This document shows, piece after piece, positions 53,450 to 55,123 of a stretch of 55,123 nt of DNA. Positions within the stretch are counted from its first letter, which is position 1, and every line of letters starts with the position of its first letter. Under the pieces are notes generated by a model. The model saw nothing but the letters and a program-made list of their open reading frames with translations, ran no database searches and had not been told where the DNA came from. This stretch comes from Armatimonadota bacterium. GTDB taxonomy: Bacteria > Armatimonadota > UBA10988. The position numbers and the translations under genes were made by a program. The stretch is from contig JACRKZ010000037.1 of assembly GCA_016235455.1 (NCBI GenBank), positions 1 to 55,123 on the forward strand. The letters are read 5' to 3'.

Positions 53450-54162
53450 CGCACGACCTTCCCCATCCCCGTTGGCCAGCCCGGCAGCTTGGCCTTCGGG
53501 TCGCGCGGCGGCCGCGCATGGGGCCAGACCTTCTCTTGCAGGTAACTCGCCCGCAGCCAGTGCACCACCTCCTCGTCGTCGGGCGTGCCGAACAGCCCAT
53601 CGGCGCCCGCGACGCGGCTGTCGCACCACAGGTAGTCCGGCGCGAGTCCACGGTCGTCAGCCCAGATGGCGTAGGCCTTCCACGGCGCGCTCAGGTCGCC
53701 GTGGTCGCGCGTGTTGGGTGGCGGCGCCAGTTCGAAGTGGACCGCCTTGCCGCGCGGCCCGACCGGCTCGCCATGCTCCGCATGCCACTCCTCGGGCGTC
53801 GGCCAACGGCCCAGCGCCGACGCCTGCGCCTCAGTCGATGCGGACAACCGCTCAATCTGCTGGAGCGCGGTGATGGTCTCGGGCAGGAGCACGCGCTTGC
53901 GCGCACGACCCACGTCCATGCCCGCCACCAGCGCGACCGACGCAGCCACGAGCACGCCGCAGCGCGCCGCCGGACGCCATCGCTCGCGCGCCGCAACGGC
54001 GAGCAGGAGCAGCGCCAAGCCCACGCCGCACAGCCCCGCGGTGAGGCCCGGCCTGGCCGGCACGAGAGTCATCTCGATCGTGCCACCAACCACGTAGCCG
54101 ACGTGGGAGTAGACCTGGCCGGTCCGCGAGCCTTCGGCCAGCAGATGCGGCGTGCCCGTCAT
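53446..54162 (-). CDS. Tandem membrane protein family, 238 aa
   Basis: The N-terminal head is MTGTPHLLAEGS...HVGYVV (HVGY at 20-23), then two membrane segments (about 38-57 and 64-84). A soluble domain shared with its larger neighbour follows: IERLSASTEAQA (103-114), WPTPEEW (120-126), AGADGLFGTPDD (185-196) and the tail WPHARPPRDP (213-222). The DG-x-x-GT-x-DD element resembles the calcium-type loop seen in type II secretion pseudopilins. The ATG overlaps the preceding stop as ATGA (54159-54162). Orientation and function are unknown. A longer frame to 54240 is a shadow. Confidence 0.78.
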   Translation of the reverse strand: MTGTPHLLAEGSRTGQVYSHVGYVVGGTIEMTLVPARPGLTAGLCGVGLALLLLAVAARERWRPAARCGVLVAASVALVAGMDVGRARKRVLLPETITALQQIERLSASTEAQASALGRWPTPEEWHAEHGEPVGPRGKAVHFELAPPPNTRDHGDLSAPWKAYAIWADDRGLAPDYLWCDSRVAGADGLFGTPDDEEVVHWLRASYLQEKVWPHARPPRDPKAKLPGWPTGMGKVVR

Positions 54163-55058
54163 GGCTTCACCTCGTTCGGCGCCGCGGGCCAGGGCGGGAG
54201 CTTGACGTTCGGGTCGCGTGGCGCGCGGGCGTGGGGCCATTCCGCCCGGCCGAAGCGGCTGGGCGGCAGCTTATACTGGAGCGGATCGTCGCCCGTAGCG
54301 AACAGCCCGTCAGCGCCGAACTCCTCGCTCAGGAAGCGGCGGTTGTTGGCCGGAGGACCCGGAGGCTGGCAGACGACGGTGTACCGCCGCCAGTTCGGCG
54401 CCACGACATAGTACGGATCCGGCAGGCGGGTCGCCGGGCCGTATTCGAACCGGCTACCGTCCACACCCACCGGCCGACCATGCTCGGTCTGCCATTCGGC
54501 GGGGGTCGGCCAGTGGCCCAGCCGTGCGGCCTGCGCCTCGGTCGAGGCCGACAACTGCTCCAGTTGCAGCAGGTCGCTGAGCACCACCGGCTTGAGGCTG
54601 CGCAGCGCGGGCGCGGTGAGGGCCGCGCCCAGGACGATCACCCCCGCGGCGCCGACGGCCACGCGCCCGACCCGATCAGGTTGACTCTGCGCCAACGAGG
54701 CCAGCACGCACAGCAACACGCCCCACAGCACCGGGTGCATGGTCCAGTGGACACGGAGGTCGAGCAGACCCTCGTTTGCAAATGGCCTGAGCGGCACTTG
54801 CAGCGCCACCACGGCCAGCCCGGCGACCAGGGCCAACGCGAACCGCCCTACCAGTTCGCGCAGCCGCGGCGCATGGCGACTGCCCCAGGCGAGCAGCATC
54901 AGAGCCAGCAACACCGAGCCCTCGACCGTGTGTGGCGCCACCCGCCGGTAGTCGCTGACATCGGCGGTGAACTGGATGACCGAGTAGCCGACGTGCGTGT
55001 AGGTCCTGGCCTGCGACTCGCCCGCGGCCAGCAGCCTGGGTGCTGTAGTCGGTGTCAT
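54159..55058 (-). CDS. Tandem membrane protein family, 299 aa
   Basis: This is the longest complete member: head PRLLAAGES and HVGYSV (22-27), then four predicted membrane segments (about 44-59, 70-90, 107-124, 130-150). The shared soluble domain runs from LEQLSASTEAQA (166-177) through WPTPAEW, FGADGLFATGDD (247-258) and the tail WPHARAPRDP (274-283). Both ends overlap neighbours as ATGA (55055-55058 and 54159-54162). The tail DNA is almost identical to that of the next gene upstream. I do not recognise a named family; 'pseudopilin-like' refers only to the DG-x-x-x-T-x-DD pattern. Confidence 0.78.
   Translation of the reverse strand: MTPTTAPRLLAAGESQARTYTHVGYSVIQFTADVSDYRRVAPHTVEGSVLLALMLLAWGSRHAPRLRELVGRFALALVAGLAVVALQVPLRPFANEGLLDLRVHWTMHPVLWGVLLCVLASLAQSQPDRVGRVAVGAAGVIVLGAALTAPALRSLKPVVLSDLLQLEQLSASTEAQAARLGHWPTPAEWQTEHGRPVGVDGSRFEYGPATRLPDPYYVVAPNWRRYTVVCQPPGPPANNRRFLSEEFGADGLFATGDDPLQYKLPPSRFGRAEWPHARAPRDPNVKLPPWPAAPNEVKP
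54187..54228. repeat. Near-identical duplicated gene end (first copy)
   Basis: These 42 bases match 55080-55121 at 40 positions. Both encode the RDPNVKLPPWP tail of neighbouring paralogs, which suggests recent duplication or gene conversion. Confidence 0.8.
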
Positions 55059-55123
55059 GGCACGTCCCCCTTCGCAGTCGGCCAGGGCGGCAGCTTGACG
55101 TTCGGGTCGCGCGGCGCGCGGCC
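55055..55123 (-). CDS. 3' end of a further tandem family gene (truncated by the window)
   Basis: Only the last 22 codons are visible: GRAPRDPNVKLPPWP followed by TAKGDVP and TGA. They match the C-terminal tail of the 299-aa neighbour. The stop overlaps that neighbour's ATG (ATGA). The cluster therefore continues past the window edge. Confidence 0.8.
   Translation of the reverse strand, partial: GRAPRDPNVKLPPWPTAKGDVP
55080..55121. repeat. Near-identical duplicated gene end (second copy)
   Basis: Partner of 54187-54228, with 2 differences in 42 bases. The match cannot be followed further because the window ends. Confidence 0.8.

Noticed and set aside
53154..53651. N-terminal extension of the radical SAM frame
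   Set aside because: It overlaps the 99-aa and 238-aa genes in another frame and has Arg-rich shadow composition; the ATGA start at 53153 fits the PqqD-like domain.
1..55123. tRNA, rRNA, CRISPR or insertion sequence
   Set aside because: Intergenic gaps are short; I found no cloverleaf-like segment, no regularly spaced repeats, no transposase or integrase, and no terminal inverted repeats flanking a gene.

Overview
This window comes from a GC-rich (roughly 70% by eye), gene-dense bacterial chromosome. An LptD/OstA-like outer-membrane protein, many signal-peptide and lipobox proteins, and housekeeping genes (prfC, carB, nrdR, rnc) point to a diderm bacterium. LysM plus copper-amine-oxidase-N domains, FG-GAP proteins, secreted beta-propellers, GH51 and many GTG/TTG starts would suit an uncultured lineage such as Armatimonadota. 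That placement is inference; I cannot run a phylogeny. I saw no rRNA, tRNA, transposase, phage or CRISPR.

Left part (1-16.9 kb): prfC has its own promoter and a long leader that can fold. A five-gene minus-strand run follows (unknown 156-aa protein, FmdB-like zinc ribbon, TauE/SafE exporter, D-threonine aldolase-type PLP enzyme, nucleoside hydrolase) and ends at a palindromic repeat. A plus-strand block of exported proteins comes next: a CARDB lipoprotein, a Gly-rich lipoprotein, an alpha/beta hydrolase and an LptD-like protein. It converges on carB across a strong hairpin.

Middle (17-42.6 kb): an FG-GAP protein, pgeF-nrdR, an AlgD-like sugar-nucleotide dehydrogenase behind a frameshifted glycosyltransferase, and an M42 peptidase. 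Three large exported proteins follow (CsgG/TolB-like plus FN3, beta-propeller, LysM plus CuAO-N). Then come two tandem amidohydrolase-like proteins with a degenerate metal motif, rnc with a promoter placed for leaderless transcription, a SIMPL lipoprotein, a lone large P-loop ATPase resembling BrxC/PglY/DUF6079, a carbohydrate-linked pair (esterase-like hydrolase, GH51), a DUF6171-type zinc protein, an unknown secreted protein and a DinB-like protein.

Right part (42.7-55.1 kb): two paralogous giant hybrid histidine kinases flank an SDR dehydrogenase. Each begins with a pseudo-receiver carrying Gln at the phospho-acceptor position. The window closes with its most novel locus: a radical SAM/SPASM maturase fused to a PqqD-like domain, encoded last in a chain of at least four tandem related genes whose junctions are all ATGA overlaps. 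The complete paralogs share a short N-terminal motif (LAAG...H-(V/M)-G-Y-x-V) followed by membrane segments, and the longer ones carry a pseudopilin-like C-terminal domain. I infer an undescribed radical-SAM modification system acting on membrane-anchored substrates.
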